A stretch of DNA of 64,000 nt from contig NZ_JYLI01000021.1 of NCBI RefSeq assembly GCF_001439785.1, forward strand, positions 38,149-102,148, written 5' to 3'. The notes below the pieces were generated by a model that saw only the letters and a program-made list of their open reading frames with translations, ran no database searches and had not been told where the DNA came from. This DNA comes from Pseudomonas poae. GTDB taxonomy: Bacteria; Pseudomonadota; Gammaproteobacteria; Pseudomonadales; Pseudomonadaceae. Position numbers and translations under genes: made by a program. Shown in pieces: positions 16,803-25,909 of the stretch. Each line of letters opens with the position of its first letter. Within the stretch, counting starts at the first letter, position 1.

Positions 16803-18587
16803 TTATGCCTGAACCAGTGGGCCGGGGTTTTTCAGGTACTGCTCGCGGATCGCCCGGGCCGACCAATAGGTCAACGCAGCCACCAGACCGGTAGGGTTGT
16901 AGCCCAGGCCTTGTGGGAAAGCGGATGCGCCGGGTACAAACACATTGTGTACATCCCAGCTCTGCAGATAGCGGTTCAACGCGCTGGTTTTCGGGTCGGT
17001 GCCCATGATCGCGCCGCCGTTGAGGTGGGTGGTCTGATAAGACGCCGTATTGAAATGCTCGCCGACTTTCTTGCCGAGCAGGGCAATCGACTTGGGGTTC
17101 ATCGCCTCGGCGACCTTGCTCATTTTCTCGACCATGAAGCGGTTCATCTTGATGTCGTTTTCCTGCCAGTCAAACGTCATCCGCAGTAACGGCAGGCCGT
17201 AGGCATCGCGGTACACCGGGTCCAGATCGAGGTAGTTGCCCCGGTAGGATTGATGGGCGCCGTGAGCATCCATCGACACCTGATGGGTGTAGTAATCGGC
17301 GGTGGCGCGCTTCCACGCACTGCCCCAGGCCGCTGTGCCCGGTGGGTTGGACGTGCCGGCAATCGGCCGGCTGCCCGCCTGGTTGACCCACATCGGCGAG
17401 CCGCCGACAAAGCCATGGGGGCCGTGGTCGAAGTTGTCCGCGTTGAAATCATCGATGGCCACGCCATTGCCGCCCGCACCGATAAAATTATTGGTGTGGG
17501 TGTCCTTGTCGAAGAACGCCTTGATGGTAGCCATGTTCTGGTACGCAAAGTTACGGCCCACCACACCCTCGTTGGTGATCGGGTCGTAGGGCTTGCCAAT
17601 GCCCGACAGCAGCATCAGCCGCACGTTGTGGAACTGGAAAGCACCGAGGATCACCAGATCGGCCGGCTGCTCGCATTCGCGGCCCTGTGCGTCGATGTAG
17701 GTCACGCCGGTGGCTTTGCTTTTGGTGCTGTCGAGATTGACCTTGAGCACGTGGGAGTTGGGCCGCAGCTCGAAGTTGGGCACCTGGCGCAACGCCGGCA
17801 GGATGTTCACGTTCGGCGATGCCTTGGAGTACATGTAGCAGACATAGCCGCTGCAAAATCCGCAGAAGTTGCACGGCCCCATCTGCGCGCCATAGGGGTT
17901 GGTATAAGGCCCCGAGGTATTGGCCGACGGCAGGTTGTAGGGTTTGTAACCCACCTCGGCCGCCGCTTTCTGAAACAGCTGTGCGGAGACGGTATTTTTC
18001 TGCGACGCCAACGGGAACGGATTGGAGCGATCCGGCGCATACGGGTTGCCGCCACGCCCTTCGCCCACCAACTGACCGTTGACGGTCCAGGCCTGGCCTG
18101 AAGTGCCGAAGACCTTCTCCGCATAGTCGAAAAACGGCTCCAGCTCTTCGTAACTGACGCCGAAATCCTGGATGGTCATGTCTTTGGGGATGAAATGTTT
18201 GCCGTAGCGCTCTTCGTAATGGCTGCGCATACGCAACTCGATGGGATCGACGCGAAAATGCACGCCCGACCAATGCAGGCCCGCACCGCCGACGCCATTG
18301 CCCGGCAAAAAGGCGCCAAGCTGGCGGTTGGGCAGGGCGACATCATTCACGCTATGGCGAATGGTCACCGTCTCCTTGGAAATGTCCTGGAAGAGCTTTT
18401 TACGCACGCTGTAGGTCAGTTCGTCGATGACCTGGGGATAGTTGCCGTCCGGATAAGTGTCCTGCATCGGGCCGCGTTCCAGCGCTACCACGTTCAGGCC
18501 CGCCTCCGTGAGCTCCTTGGCCATGATTGCACCGGTCCAGCCGAAGCCTACGATCACTGCATCGACTTTCTTCATGATGGTCGCCAC
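16803..18587 (-). CDS. Gluconate 2-dehydrogenase, FAD (GMC) large subunit
   Basis: 594-residue GMC oxidoreductase that oxidises a sugar acid (most likely gluconate to 2-ketogluconate) in the periplasm. The FAD dinucleotide motif is at the N-terminus (VIVGFGWTGAIMAKEL). The GMC active-site end is also present (GGAIMGTDP, then VHNVFVPGASAFPQGLGYNPT). The GTG at 18587 (MATIMKKV) is chosen: GAGAGG lies nine bases upstream; an ATG at 18575 is the alternative. It has no signal of its own and is presumably exported with the Tat-signal small subunit encoded just upstream. Confidence 0.9.
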   Translation of the reverse strand: MATIMKKVDAVIVGFGWTGAIMAKELTEAGLNVVALERGPMQDTYPDGNYPQVIDELTYSVRKKLFQDISKETVTIRHSVNDVALPNRQLGAFLPGNGVGGAGLHWSGVHFRVDPIELRMRSHYEERYGKHFIPKDMTIQDFGVSYEELEPFFDYAEKVFGTSGQAWTVNGQLVGEGRGGNPYAPDRSNPFPLASQKNTVSAQLFQKAAAEVGYKPYNLPSANTSGPYTNPYGAQMGPCNFCGFCSGYVCYMYSKASPNVNILPALRQVPNFELRPNSHVLKVNLDSTKSKATGVTYIDAQGRECEQPADLVILGAFQFHNVRLMLLSGIGKPYDPITNEGVVGRNFAYQNMATIKAFFDKDTHTNNFIGAGGNGVAIDDFNADNFDHGPHGFVGGSPMWVNQAGSRPIAGTSNPPGTAAWGSAWKRATADYYTHQVSMDAHGAHQSYRGNYLDLDPVYRDAYGLPLLRMTFDWQENDIKMNRFMVEKMSKVAEAMNPKSIALLGKKVGEHFNTASYQTTHLNGGAIMGTDPKTSALNRYLQSWDVHNVFVPGASAFPQGLGYNPTGLVAALTYWSARAIREQYLKNPGPLVQA

Positions 18588-18589
18588 GT

Positions 18590-19342
18590 TTATGCCCTCT
18601 CGCCGCGCATGGAAACAGCCGGGAAGGGGTATTGCTCGTTGCGTTCCACCCAATCCATGAAATCGGCGCGGGCGCCGGGGAAGCCGATCATGGTCCAGCC
18701 GACCATGCCTTTGTTGCCGCCGTGGATCGGGTCGCAGAAGAACCCTTCCTTGGTGTTTTGCAGCAGCAGGTTGAAGAACATCTTTGGCGGCACCGCGCCG
18801 AAATGCGTGGACACTTCAGCGCCGCCCGCTTCGAGGCGCCGGAGCATATCGTCCCGGGTAGCGCTGTCTTGCGCAGCAAACACTTTACCGTTGAACGCCT
18901 TCGACCAGGCATCCGTGGCGGCAATGCCCAGGCGATAGATCTCCCGGGGCACCAATTTGCTCTGCCAGCCCATCTCCGGCGCGGCGTCGGCATTGAACGG
19001 GCCCTGCATGAACCACAGGGCTCCGCTGGCATAGGGCGTGTTCATCTGGCGGTCGATATATTCCGGCGCGCCAGCTTCCAGGGCGCCTGGACCTTGCGCA
19101 TCGGCGGGAATCAGACGCTCGACGGCGGCGTTGATAAACGCCCATTCCTCGGCAGTGAAATAGCTGGGTTCGTAAGCGTCGCCAGCCGCAACAGGCTTGG
19201 CCGCAGCGGCTTCTACCGGCGCGGGCGTGGCCATCAACATCGAGCCGCCAAGGCCGGTGCTGGCCACCGTGACCACCGGGATCAAGGTCAAGGATTTGCG
19301 CAGAAAATCACGCCGGGGGTTGTCTTGATCTTGATCAGACAT
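18590..19342 (-). CDS. Gluconate 2-dehydrogenase, small (gamma) subunit with Tat signal
   Basis: 250-residue subunit of the Gluconate_2-dh3 family. The N-terminus carries a twin-arginine signal (NPRRDFLRKS followed by a hydrophobic stretch), which would carry the folded complex, including the FAD subunit, to the periplasm. Its core begins at YFTAEEWAFINAAVERLIP, typical of the family. First gene of the three-gene operon (small, FAD, cytochrome), with only a few bases to the next start. Confidence 0.9.
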   Translation of the reverse strand: MSDQDQDNPRRDFLRKSLTLIPVVTVASTGLGGSMLMATPAPVEAAAAKPVAAGDAYEPSYFTAEEWAFINAAVERLIPADAQGPGALEAGAPEYIDRQMNTPYASGALWFMQGPFNADAAPEMGWQSKLVPREIYRLGIAATDAWSKAFNGKVFAAQDSATRDDMLRRLEAGGAEVSTHFGAVPPKMFFNLLLQNTKEGFFCDPIHGGNKGMVGWTMIGFPGARADFMDWVERNEQYPFPAVSMRGERA

Positions 19343-19468
19343 GGGTGCACCTCATCATGTGGTCACGGGTTTGTCAGCCGCTTCTGGGGAGCGGCTTGGG
19401 CAATCATTGGTTACAAATGATAGCAGGCTAAGCATCCGTAGACCTCGTTAAGCGCCGAACAAAAAAAT

Positions 19469-19556
19469 GTGGGAGGGGGCTTGCTCCCGATAGCGTCGTG
19501 TCAGTCAGCCGGTCTTTCAGCTGATCCACCGCCATCAGGAGCAAGCCCCCTCCCAC
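19469..19556. repeat. REPIN between yheV and the gluconate dehydrogenase operon
   Basis: Arms gtgggagggggcttgctccc and near-complement flank a loop of about 45 bases, in the gap upstream of the gluconate dehydrogenase operon and downstream of yheV. Confidence 0.92.
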
Positions 19557-19581
19557 AAGTTGAATCGTGTACGAAGGGTTT

Positions 19582-19848
19582 TTAGTCTTTCTTCAGCTTG
19601 GGATTGGGAAAGAATTGCACCGCCTGGACCTTGGGGTCGGCCGGCGCCTTGAGCGCCGAAGTATTGACCCGCGTACCCAGTTCCTTGGGCACCGACAAGC
19701 CCTGGTCATTCAATGTGTCGGTATACCCGCAGGCCACGCACTCGCGGTGCGGCACGTCGTCTTCGGTCCACATTTTCAGCTTGTCCGGCTCGCTGCACGC
19801 CGGGCAGACCGCCCCGGCGATGAATTGCTTCTTGGTGATCACCGTCAT
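19582..19848 (-). CDS. yheV: YheV-like zinc-ribbon protein
   Basis: 88-residue small protein with two CxxC pairs (CPAC near residue 15, CVAC near 38) forming a probable zinc ribbon. A conserved tail with FFNP-like sequence (QFFPNPKLKKD) follows. Matches the YheV/TIGR02443 putative metal-binding family. Its start overlaps the prlC stop by four bases (ATGA), a pairing also known in other gamma-proteobacteria. Function unknown. Confidence 0.85.
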   Translation of the reverse strand: MTVITKKQFIAGAVCPACSEPDKLKMWTEDDVPHRECVACGYTDTLNDQGLSVPKELGTRVNTSALKAPADPKVQAVQFFPNPKLKKD

Positions 19849-21896
19849 GCTGCTGCGTCCTCACTCAGGCCGCTGTGGCGCAGCAGCGCGTCAATGGTCG
19901 GCGCGCGCCCACGGAAGTCGACGAACAGCACCATCGGTGCCTGGGAACCACCGCGCGCCAGGATCGCCTCGCGAAAGGCGCGACCGGTGTCGGCGTTGAG
20001 CACGCCGTCTTCTTCGAATTTGGAGAACGCATCCGCCGACAGCACTTCAGCCCACTTGTAGCTGTAATAGCCCGCCGCATAACCGCCGGCAAAGATGTGA
20101 GCAAAACTGTTGGGGAAACGGTTGTAGGCCGGCGGACGCATCACCGAAACCTCGTCACGCACGCCTTCGAGCACCTGCGCGACGCTACGACCATCGCCGT
20201 GGGTGGCGTGCATTTCAAAGTCGAACAGCGAGAACTCCAGCTGACGCACCATCATCAGGCCGGACTGGAAGTTCTTCGCCGCGAGCATTTTTTGCAGCAG
20301 GTCCTGAGGCAGCGGCTCGCCGGTCTCGTAATGACCGGAAATCAGCGCCAAACCTTCGGGCTCCCAGCACCAGTTCTCCATGAACTGGCTCGGCAACTCC
20401 ACCGCATCCCAGGCCACGCCGTTGATGCCAGACACGCCGGCATGCTCGACGCGGGTCAGCAGGTGGTGCAGGCCATGACCGAACTCGTGGAACAGCGTGG
20501 TGACTTCATCGTGGGTCAGCAGCGCAGGCTTGCCGCTGTCGGCCGGGGTGAAGTTGCACACCAGGTTGGCCACCGGGCTTTGCAGCACGCCGTCGAGGGT
20601 GCGGCGGCGGTCGCGCGCGCCGTCCATCCAGGCGCCGCCACGCTTGTTGGCGCGAGCGTACAGGTCGAAGAAGAAACGCCCGACGTGCTGGCCGTTTTCC
20701 TTGATTTCGAACAGGCGCACGTCCGGGTGCCAGGTATCGAAGCCTTTTTGCTCGGCGATCTCGATGCCATACAGGCGTTGCACAATGGCAAACAGGCCGC
20801 CCAGCACCTTGTCGATCGGGAAGTAGGCGCGCAGGGCTTCCTGGGACACGCTGTAGCGCTGCTCGCGCAGTTTTTCGCCGTAGAAACCACTGTCCCAGCT
20901 TTGCAGGTCGGCGCAGCCCTGTTCGGCGGCGTAAGCCTTGAGCTGTTCCAGGTCCTGGGCGGCAAACGGTTTGCTGCGCTTGGCCAGGTCACGCAGGAAG
21001 CTCAGCACCTGGTCGCTGGACTCGGCCATCTTGGTGGCCAGGCTCAACTCGGCGAACGACGCAAAACCCAACAGCTGGGCCAGCTCCTGACGCAGATCGA
21101 GAATCTGTTCCATCACCGGACCGTTATCGTTCTGACCAGCATTCGGGCCCTGGTCTGACGCCCGGGTGCAGTAGGCGGCGTAGACTTCTTCACGCAGGGC
21201 GCGGTCGTGGGCGTAGGTCATTACTGCGTAATAGCTGGGGAATTCCAGGGTGATCAGCCAGCCGTCGAGGCCTTTGGCCTGGGCAGCGGCGGCCATTTGC
21301 GCCTTGGCCGAGTCGGTCAGGCCGGCGAGGGTGGTTTCATCGGTAACGTGTTTGGTCCAGGCCTGGGTGGCGTCCAACAGCTGGTTGGAAAACTTGCTGC
21401 CCAGCTCCGAGAGTTTGCTTTGCACTTCGGCGTAGCGTTTCTGCTGTTCAGGCGGCAGGTCGATACCCGACAAGCGGAAATCGCGCAGGGAATGCTCCAG
21501 GATGGTTTTTTGCGCCACGTCGAAACCGGCGGCTTCCGGGCTGTTGGCCAAGGCTTCGAATGCCTGGAACAACGCGCGGTTCTGGCCCATTTCGGTGGAA
21601 TAGGCGCTCAACGCCGGCAAGCAGCTTTCGTAAGCTTGGCGCAACTCGGCGCTGTTGCACACGGCGTTCAGGTGGCTGACCGGGCTCCAGGCGGCGCCCA
21701 GGCGGTCATTGAGTTCGTCCATCGCCAGGACCAGGCCCGCCCAGGTAGGATTTTTACCCTGGCTTTGCAGGATGCCTTCAATGGCAACGCGGTTGTCGGC
21801 GAGGATCTGTTCGATGGCCGGTTGCACGTGCTCGGCACGGATCGCTGAGAACGGCGGCAGGTCGTAGGACTGCAAAAGCGGGTTGTTCGCGCTCAC
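19845..21896 (-). CDS. prlC: Oligopeptidase A (M3 metallopeptidase)
   Basis: 683-residue cytoplasmic zinc peptidase that degrades short peptides, including cleaved signal peptides. The M3 zinc motif HEFGHGLHHLL and downstream glutamate region are intact. The GTG at 21896 (MSANNPLLQSYDLP) is chosen: AAGG lies eight bases upstream and this is the usual Pseudomonas N-terminus; 22 further in-frame codons upstream lack conservation. Operon with yheV. Confidence 0.95.
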   Translation of the reverse strand: MSANNPLLQSYDLPPFSAIRAEHVQPAIEQILADNRVAIEGILQSQGKNPTWAGLVLAMDELNDRLGAAWSPVSHLNAVCNSAELRQAYESCLPALSAYSTEMGQNRALFQAFEALANSPEAAGFDVAQKTILEHSLRDFRLSGIDLPPEQQKRYAEVQSKLSELGSKFSNQLLDATQAWTKHVTDETTLAGLTDSAKAQMAAAAQAKGLDGWLITLEFPSYYAVMTYAHDRALREEVYAAYCTRASDQGPNAGQNDNGPVMEQILDLRQELAQLLGFASFAELSLATKMAESSDQVLSFLRDLAKRSKPFAAQDLEQLKAYAAEQGCADLQSWDSGFYGEKLREQRYSVSQEALRAYFPIDKVLGGLFAIVQRLYGIEIAEQKGFDTWHPDVRLFEIKENGQHVGRFFFDLYARANKRGGAWMDGARDRRRTLDGVLQSPVANLVCNFTPADSGKPALLTHDEVTTLFHEFGHGLHHLLTRVEHAGVSGINGVAWDAVELPSQFMENWCWEPEGLALISGHYETGEPLPQDLLQKMLAAKNFQSGLMMVRQLEFSLFDFEMHATHGDGRSVAQVLEGVRDEVSVMRPPAYNRFPNSFAHIFAGGYAAGYYSYKWAEVLSADAFSKFEEDGVLNADTGRAFREAILARGGSQAPMVLFVDFRGRAPTIDALLRHSGLSEDAAA

Positions 21897-21998
21897 GGTG
21901 GGCACCTTGGCTGAAGAAAACGGATAGGACAAAGATGGGGCCATCTTAATTACAATCAACACCCATCGCAGCTATCAGCACATAAGAGAGAGGCTATC

Positions 21999-22541
21999 GT
22001 GACCCTTCGCACCTATCAGAACCACACGCCGACCCTTGGCGCCGGGGCTTTTGTCGATATTTCGGCGGTGGTGATCGGCGATGTCGAAATCGGCGCCGAC
22101 AGCTCGGTCTGGCCGCTGACCGTGATTCGCGGCGACATGCACCGCATCCGCATCGGTGCGCGCACCAGCGTGCAGGACGGCTGTGTGCTGCACATCACCC
22201 ACGCCGGGCCGTTCAACCCGGACGGTTTCCCGCTGCTGATCGGCGACGATGTGACCGTCGCCCACAAAGTCATGCTGCATGGCTGCCGGATCGGCAACCG
22301 AGTGTTGATCGGCATGGGCAGCATCGTGATGGATGGCGCCGTGGTTGAGGACGACGTGATCATCGGCGCCGGCAGCCTGGTGCCGCCGGGCAAGACACTC
22401 GACAGCGGCTTTTTGTACGTGGGCAGCCCGGTCAAACCCGTGCGCGCGTTGACGGACAAGGAGCGCGCGTTTTTCACCTACAGCGCCGCGAACTACGTGA
22501 AGCTCAAGGACCTGCACCTGGCGGAGGGGTTCGACCAGTGA
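21999..22541 (+). CDS. yrdA: Gamma-carbonic-anhydrase-like hexapeptide protein YrdA
   Basis: 180-residue left-handed beta-helix protein with repeated hexapeptides (for example VVIGDVEIGADSSVW) and three metal-ligand histidine positions (VLHITHAG, VAHKVMLHGC). It belongs to the CaiE/YrdA group of gamma carbonic anhydrase homologues, whose members often bind zinc but may lack measurable activity. It is divergent from prlC, and its stop overlaps the next gene by four bases. Confidence 0.9.
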   Translation: MTLRTYQNHTPTLGAGAFVDISAVVIGDVEIGADSSVWPLTVIRGDMHRIRIGARTSVQDGCVLHITHAGPFNPDGFPLLIGDDVTVAHKVMLHGCRIGNRVLIGMGSIVMDGAVVEDDVIIGAGSLVPPGKTLDSGFLYVGSPVKPVRALTDKERAFFTYSAANYVKLKDLHLAEGFDQ

Positions 22542-23197
22542 GTCTGCGTTACTCCACCGTGCTGTTCGACCTCGACGGCACCCTCACCGACCCGCGCGAA
22601 GGCATCACGCGCTCGATCCAATACGCGCTGGCCAAGCTCGGCATCGACGAGCCGGACCTGACCAGGCTTGAACACTTCATCGGCCCGCCGTTGCTGCAGG
22701 CCTTCATGCAGTTCTACGGCTTCGACGAGGCCAAGGCCTGGCAGGCGGTGAATTTCTATCGCGAGCGCTTCAAGGTCACCGGACTGTATGAAAACCGCGT
22801 GTTCGAAGGCGTGATGCCGTTGCTGGAAGCGCTGAACCAGCAGGGGCGCCAGCTTTACGTAGCGACCTCCAAGCCGTGGGAATTTGCCCGGGAAATTGCG
22901 CGACACTTCGACTTTGCCAGGCACTTCAAGGTCATCTACGGCAGCGAGCTGGACGGCACGCGTACCGACAAGGTCGAGCTGATTGCACACCTGATGCGCG
23001 AGGAAGGCCTGGACCCGGCGGCAATCCTGATGATCGGTGACCGCAAGCACGACCTGATTGGCGCGCGCCGTAATGGGCTGGACTCGGCGGCGGTGGGGTA
23101 TGGGTTTGGCAGTTTTGAAGAGCTGAGCGCAGAGGCGCCGACCTGGCATTTCGAGACGCTGGATGAGATGCATCAGGGGTTTTTGCAGCGCCTGTGA
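22538..23197 (+). CDS. HAD-family phosphatase (Gph-like)
   Basis: 219-residue haloacid dehalogenase-type hydrolase with the nucleophile motif LFDLDGTLTDP at the N-terminus, YVATSKPWEFA (motif II-like) and MIGDRKHDLIGARRNG (motif IV). Resembles phosphoglycolate phosphatase and pyrophosphatase PpaX-type enzymes; the substrate cannot be called. It begins with a GTG overlapping the yrdA stop, so the two are translated together. Confidence 0.88.
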   Translation: MSLRYSTVLFDLDGTLTDPREGITRSIQYALAKLGIDEPDLTRLEHFIGPPLLQAFMQFYGFDEAKAWQAVNFYRERFKVTGLYENRVFEGVMPLLEALNQQGRQLYVATSKPWEFAREIARHFDFARHFKVIYGSELDGTRTDKVELIAHLMREEGLDPAAILMIGDRKHDLIGARRNGLDSAAVGYGFGSFEELSAEAPTWHFETLDEMHQGFLQRL

Positions 23198-23204
23198 GAC
23201 CGCT

Positions 23205-23275
23205 ATCGGGAGCAAGCCCCTTCCCACATTTTGGCCGTGAACACCCGGCTAATGTGGGAGAGGCTTGCTCCCGAT
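23205..23275. repeat. REPIN overlapping the 3' end of the metalloprotease gene
   Basis: Arms atcgggagcaagccccttcc and complement. One arm extends past the stop codon into the coding frame of the convergent metalloprotease gene (stop at 23249), so REP DNA forms its last codons. Confidence 0.9.
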
Positions 23276-24325
23276 AAGACCAGCACTGGCAACCCCCTCC
23301 AACTGCCTGAGCGCCGCCTTGCGCTGCGCCACCGGCAACCCACCCAGCCTCTGGACTGCCGCATAAAACTTCACCCAGTCCCCACCTTGCTGCCTGAACA
23401 ACCCGGCAAACGCCGGCACCCACTGGTCATACAGTCCGAACGGCAGCAACCGCGCATTGTTCAGCGGCTGGTCGATCCACGCGTCATAGCGCTTGTCGCC
23501 TGCCCACTGGCTGTCGCGCAGGTGCCGATACTCGCTGCGCAGACGCTCGAACTCCGCCGCCTTGGCCTGGCGCATGGCATCGGCGGCCAGAGGCTGTGCG
23601 TAGAGCTTCTCCAGGCGCGTGCGGGTGTCGAGGATCAACCGGATGAACTGGTCACGCTGCTGCGACGTCGCCAGGCTGAGCGGCGCCAGCCCTCTTGCGG
23701 CGCGCCATTGGCGGGTGCCTTCCTGCTCGACGAAGGTGGCAAATGACTCATTGAATTCGGTGTCGTCCTTCACATAGAAGCGCTGGTGCGCCAACTCATG
23801 AAAGATCAACGTGGCCAGGCGCTCATCGCCCCAGCTCATCATCGAACTCATGATCGGGTCGTTGAACCAGCCCAGGGTGGAGTAGGCCTCGACGCCACCG
23901 ATGGCGACATCCAGGCCCTGTTCTCGCAACAGCGCCGCCTCACCCCGCGCCGCGCCCTGGTTGTAGTACCCGCGATAGGCCACGCACCCGGCGATGGGGA
24001 AGCAATGGTTCTGCGGCGACAGGGAAAATTCCTGCGTGGCAAAGACATTCCACACCACATACGGTCGGTGGATGTCAGCGTACAACCGGTAACTTTGATT
24101 GTCCGGCAGGTGCAGGTGCTCGCTGGCAAATGTGCGGGCTTTTTGCGACTGGGCGAGGTGTTCACGCAAGACCTGGGGCCGGGACGGGTCGGCAATAACG
24201 GCGGCCACCGGCTCCCGCGCGTGTAACAACTGCCATTGGCCGTCGGCCAGTTGGCTGTAATAACCGACGCTGGAGCAACCGCCGAGCAACAAGAGCAGCA
24301 TCGCGGGAAATAAACGCCTGACCAT
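23249..24325 (-). CDS. Lipoprotein zinc aminopeptidase-like protein (PF10023 type)
   Basis: 358-residue predicted outer-membrane or periplasmic lipoprotein with lipobox LLLLLGGC (Cys about 17). It carries a zinc metallopeptidase motif HELAHQ (about 176-181), followed by a conserved glutamate region NESFATFVEQEG that completes the site. The ATG at 24325 is chosen over an upstream in-frame ATG because it starts directly at the signal peptide. The last nine residues (LIGSKPLPH) come from REP DNA. Confidence 0.85.
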   Translation of the reverse strand: MVRRLFPAMLLLLLGGCSSVGYYSQLADGQWQLLHAREPVAAVIADPSRPQVLREHLAQSQKARTFASEHLHLPDNQSYRLYADIHRPYVVWNVFATQEFSLSPQNHCFPIAGCVAYRGYYNQGAARGEAALLREQGLDVAIGGVEAYSTLGWFNDPIMSSMMSWGDERLATLIFHELAHQRFYVKDDTEFNESFATFVEQEGTRQWRAARGLAPLSLATSQQRDQFIRLILDTRTRLEKLYAQPLAADAMRQAKAAEFERLRSEYRHLRDSQWAGDKRYDAWIDQPLNNARLLPFGLYDQWVPAFAGLFRQQGGDWVKFYAAVQRLGGLPVAQRKAALRQLEGVASAGLIGSKPLPH

Positions 24326-24435
24326 GCGGCGGCTGCTCCTGAGTAATGGGGTCGCCAGACTATCGCGCTTGAAGGTGATTTTTCCACGCGATGACGTGTT
24401 TATACTCAAACCTCGTCCCGCGTTGAGTCCCCACC

Positions 24436-24858
24436 ATGCGCCAGCTTCTGATTCCCGCCGCCGCTCTATTGCTCAGCGCCTGCGCGTTGACGCCCTTGCC
24501 AGCCGTCGACCCGCAGCAGGCGTGGGTCGATTTCACCACCCCCACACCCGGTGCCAAGCTGGTGATGGCAGAGCGTCTGGACGGGGAGAAACTCGATGAC
24601 GGTCGCTTCTTCCAAATGCCCCCCGGCCCTCACGAACTGATGGTGCGCTTTGATTTTGAAGTGCCGGCAGGTGGCGGATTGGGCGGCCTCAGCCAGATGA
24701 TGTACCGCACCTGTTTCATGACGCTGCAGTACAACCACTTCAAGGCCGGCCAGCGCTACGTGCTGGAAGGACGCTCGCTGGCGTTCACGCCCAACATCCG
24801 CCTGTATGACACTGCGCGTCAGCTGCTGGCCGAAGAACGCAGCGTCAACTGCCTCTGA
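24436..24858 (+). CDS. Small lipoprotein (PA0062-like)
   Basis: 140-residue lipoprotein with lipobox LLSAC (Cys about 16). The body resembles a compact beta domain with PPGPHELMVRFDFEV and a C-terminal pair of cysteines (TCFMT, VNCL) that could form a disulfide. It is the likely partner transcript of nothing else nearby. Its stop TGA touches the stop of the convergent DUF1161 gene with no base between (TGATCA). Function unknown. Confidence 0.78.
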   Translation: MRQLLIPAAALLLSACALTPLPAVDPQQAWVDFTTPTPGAKLVMAERLDGEKLDDGRFFQMPPGPHELMVRFDFEVPAGGGLGGLSQMMYRTCFMTLQYNHFKAGQRYVLEGRSLAFTPNIRLYDTARQLLAEERSVNCL

Positions 24859-25098
24859 TCAGTCGTTGTTTTTCTGATAGATGATGCGCTTGGTGCCGTT
24901 TTCGCACGAACCGACAATCATGGCGCTGTCATGATTCTTGGCTTCTTCGGCCGTGATGATTTCCAGGGTGTAGGACGGAATCGCCTTGGCCTGGATATTC
25001 ACTTCGATCTCTTTTCTAAGCTCTTCACAATCTTTTGGTGCGGCCACAGCCGATGTGGCCAATACACCGCAGATGATTGCCAAGGCAAAACGTTTCAT
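24859..25098 (-). CDS. Secreted DUF1161 protein, copy 1
   Basis: 79-residue periplasmic protein: a 19-residue signal peptide (MKRFALAIICGVLATSAVA), then a core with two cysteines (DCEELRKEIE and VGSCENGTKRIIY) probably bridged. Typical DUF1161 architecture. The ATG at 25098 starts the signal peptide; an upstream in-frame start has no signal. A paralog lies at 26971-27195. Function unknown. Confidence 0.85.
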   Translation of the reverse strand: MKRFALAIICGVLATSAVAAPKDCEELRKEIEVNIQAKAIPSYTLEIITAEEAKNHDSAMIVGSCENGTKRIIYQKNND

Positions 25099-25205
25099 GT
25101 GTGTAGCTCCCTGAATGCATGCGCACGGGTGTGCGCCTAGGCTGCATATGGCTATAGGACCACATTTGCGAAACGGGAGTTCTGATTTAACGCACAACTG
25201 AAGAG

Positions 25206-25231
25206 GTGGGAGGAGACTTGCTCCCTCCCAC
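25206..25231. repeat. Single degenerate REP
   Basis: gtgggaggagacttgctccc is a lone, slightly degraded REP without an obvious partner, in the gap between the DUF1161 gene and osmC. Confidence 0.6.
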
Positions 25232-25260
25232 ATCAGACCTGCAGTGTTTTGCAGGCTGCG

Positions 25261-25692
25261 TCAGTTAACGAGCGTGCCGTCCAGGGTGATGGTGGCGTTC
25301 AGCACCTTCGACACTGGGCAACCCTCTTTGGCCTTCTTGCTCAGCTCATCGAACTGCGCCTGGCTGGCGCCGGGAATTTTGGCCTTCAGCACCAGGTGAA
25401 CGGCGCTAATGGCGAAGCCACCTTCAACCTGATCCAGGGTTACTTCTGCCTGGGTGTCGATGCTGTCAGCCTTGAGGCCAGCGTCGCCAAGGATCATGGA
25501 AAATGCCATGGAGAAACAGCCGGCATGGGCAGCACCGATCAGTTCTTCAGGGTTGGTGCCCTTGCCGCCCTCGAAACGGGCCTTGAAGCCGTAGGGCGCT
25601 TCGCGAAGTACGCCGGTTTCCGTGGAGATGGAACCCAGGCCAGTCTTGAGATCACCTTCCCAATGCGCGGATGCTTTTTTAACGATACTCAT
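25261..25692 (-). CDS. osmC: OsmC-family peroxiredoxin
   Basis: 143-residue OsmC/Ohr-type thiol peroxidase that detoxifies organic hydroperoxides. The two catalytic cysteines appear in HAGCFSMA (about 57-64) and KAKEGCPVSKVL (about 122-133). The ATG at 25692 (MSIVKKASAHW) with GGAG upstream gives the usual length. It belongs to the stress group of this window with katE; the N-terminal W-GDLKTGLG stretch fits OsmC more than Ohr. Confidence 0.93.
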   Translation of the reverse strand: MSIVKKASAHWEGDLKTGLGSISTETGVLREAPYGFKARFEGGKGTNPEELIGAAHAGCFSMAFSMILGDAGLKADSIDTQAEVTLDQVEGGFAISAVHLVLKAKIPGASQAQFDELSKKAKEGCPVSKVLNATITLDGTLVN

Positions 25693-25909
25693 AGCGGTCT
25701 CCTCGAACGGTGGTTTTACGTAGTCAAGGATTCTGAGGTTAGACGGCGCGGCAAAGTTCATCTTGTCGGAAAAACCTAGCGATTTAGTAGGAAATTTCCT
25801 AGCCTGCTATTGAATCTCGGGTATATGCCCTCATTTTACAGAGCATGCACATGAAGCGGCAGGTTTGGTTCGTCTTGAAAGCCTGCGCCCCTATTGGAGA
25901 AGCAGGCTT

